A stretch of 27,053 bases of DNA, from the IMG/VR virus record IMGVR_UViG_3300020418_000039, positions 1-27,053 of that record; one strand, 5' to 3'. The stretch comes from a virus. This document shows positions 26,891 through 27,053 of the stretch, in pieces. Position 1 is the stretch's first letter, and every line of letters begins with the position of its first letter. Position numbers and translations under genes: made by a program. The notes below the pieces were generated by a model. The model ran no database searches and was not told the origin of the DNA. It saw nothing but the letters and a program-made list of their open reading frames with translations.

Positions 26891-27053
26891 TTACCTTCTT
26901 CTCATACGGTTAACTCTACGTCTAGATCTCATAGGACGTGGTCTAGGTCTAGGTCTAGGACGTGGTCTAGATCTCATCGGACGTACAGCTCTCATAGGCC
27001 GAGGTCTAGATCTCATAGGCTTAGGTCTAGATCTCTTAGGCTGAGGTCTAGAT
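26891..27053 (-). CDS. Arg/Pro-repeat, protamine-like protein (5' end outside window)
   Basis: The visible 53 C-terminal codons are almost entirely Arg, Pro, Met, Ser and Lys. The unit PMRSRPRP or RSRPKPMRSR recurs about five times, ending RRRVNRMRRR. The DNA repeats AGATCTAGACC at each unit, and Arg is mostly AGA. The extreme positive charge suggests binding to nucleic acid or a negatively charged surface, such as DNA condensation or a virion-internal protein; this is inference. It is on the minus strand and followed by a strong hairpin. The plus-strand frame across it is an antisense shadow. Confidence 0.65.
   Translation of the reverse strand, partial: SRPQPKRSRPKPMRSRPRPMRAVRPMRSRPRPRPRPRPRPMRSRRRVNRMRRR

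Noticed and set aside
26850-27044. Plus-strand Leu/Gly/Arg repeat ORF
   Set aside because: It is antisense to the Arg/Pro-repeat gene; the minus frame has better amino-acid logic, a stop followed by a strong hairpin, and the same strand as its neighbours.

Overview
The window reads as part of a tailed double-stranded DNA phage genome, most likely a cyanophage of Synechococcus or Prochlorococcus type. Support: an NblA-like protein, a short YRGVxY protein of cyanobacterial type, a short class I ribonucleotide reductase next to thioredoxin, MazG-like and ThyX proteins, DUF3310, DUF5872-like and related small basic proteins, and dense packing with ATGA/TAATG/TGATG overlaps. The sequence is AT-rich, and I see no bacterial housekeeping block, tRNA, rRNA or CRISPR array.

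Layout. Positions 1-8230 are mostly plus strand: the end of a tail protein, a run of very small coupled genes for strongly basic proteins (1780-2778), a putative fibre with PKD-like and BspA-type repeats (2927-4165), a structured intergenic segment followed by a tyrosine integrase (4572-5478), then small membrane/coiled-coil proteins, an HNH nuclease and the NblA-like gene. Isolated minus-strand genes sit inside or beside this block: a GH19 endolysin, a SET-domain protein and a protein-kinase-fold protein. Each has a TAGAATA element 21-30 bp upstream.

From 8974 to 27053 nearly everything is on the minus strand and forms the replication and nucleotide module. It holds a family A DNA polymerase split from its 3'-5' exonuclease, a prim-pol/VirE-type helicase, a PD-(D/E)XK nuclease, a two-OB-fold SSB, ThyX, class I RNR beta and alpha, a MazG-like pyrophosphohydrolase, a translation initiation factor IF-1 homologue, a thioredoxin-like protein, many small accessory genes, and the C-terminus of an Arg/Pro-repeat protein at the right edge.

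The most notable signals are: (1) a canonical A_AAA_AAG slippery heptamer at 5746-5752 that would join a 47-aa membrane peptide to a downstream frame without a start codon by -1 frameshifting; (2) a phage-borne IF-1; (3) three neighbouring proteins that look like nucleic-acid or nucleotide enzymes whose catalytic residues are lost (deaminase, Dam-like methylase, HNH); (4) a phage kinase-fold protein and a SET protein; (5) an RNR beta subunit lacking Tyr at the usual radical position; (6) a protamine-like repeat protein; and (7) a standalone copy of the endolysin's N-terminal module. Family calls come from motif recognition by eye and no database search was run.
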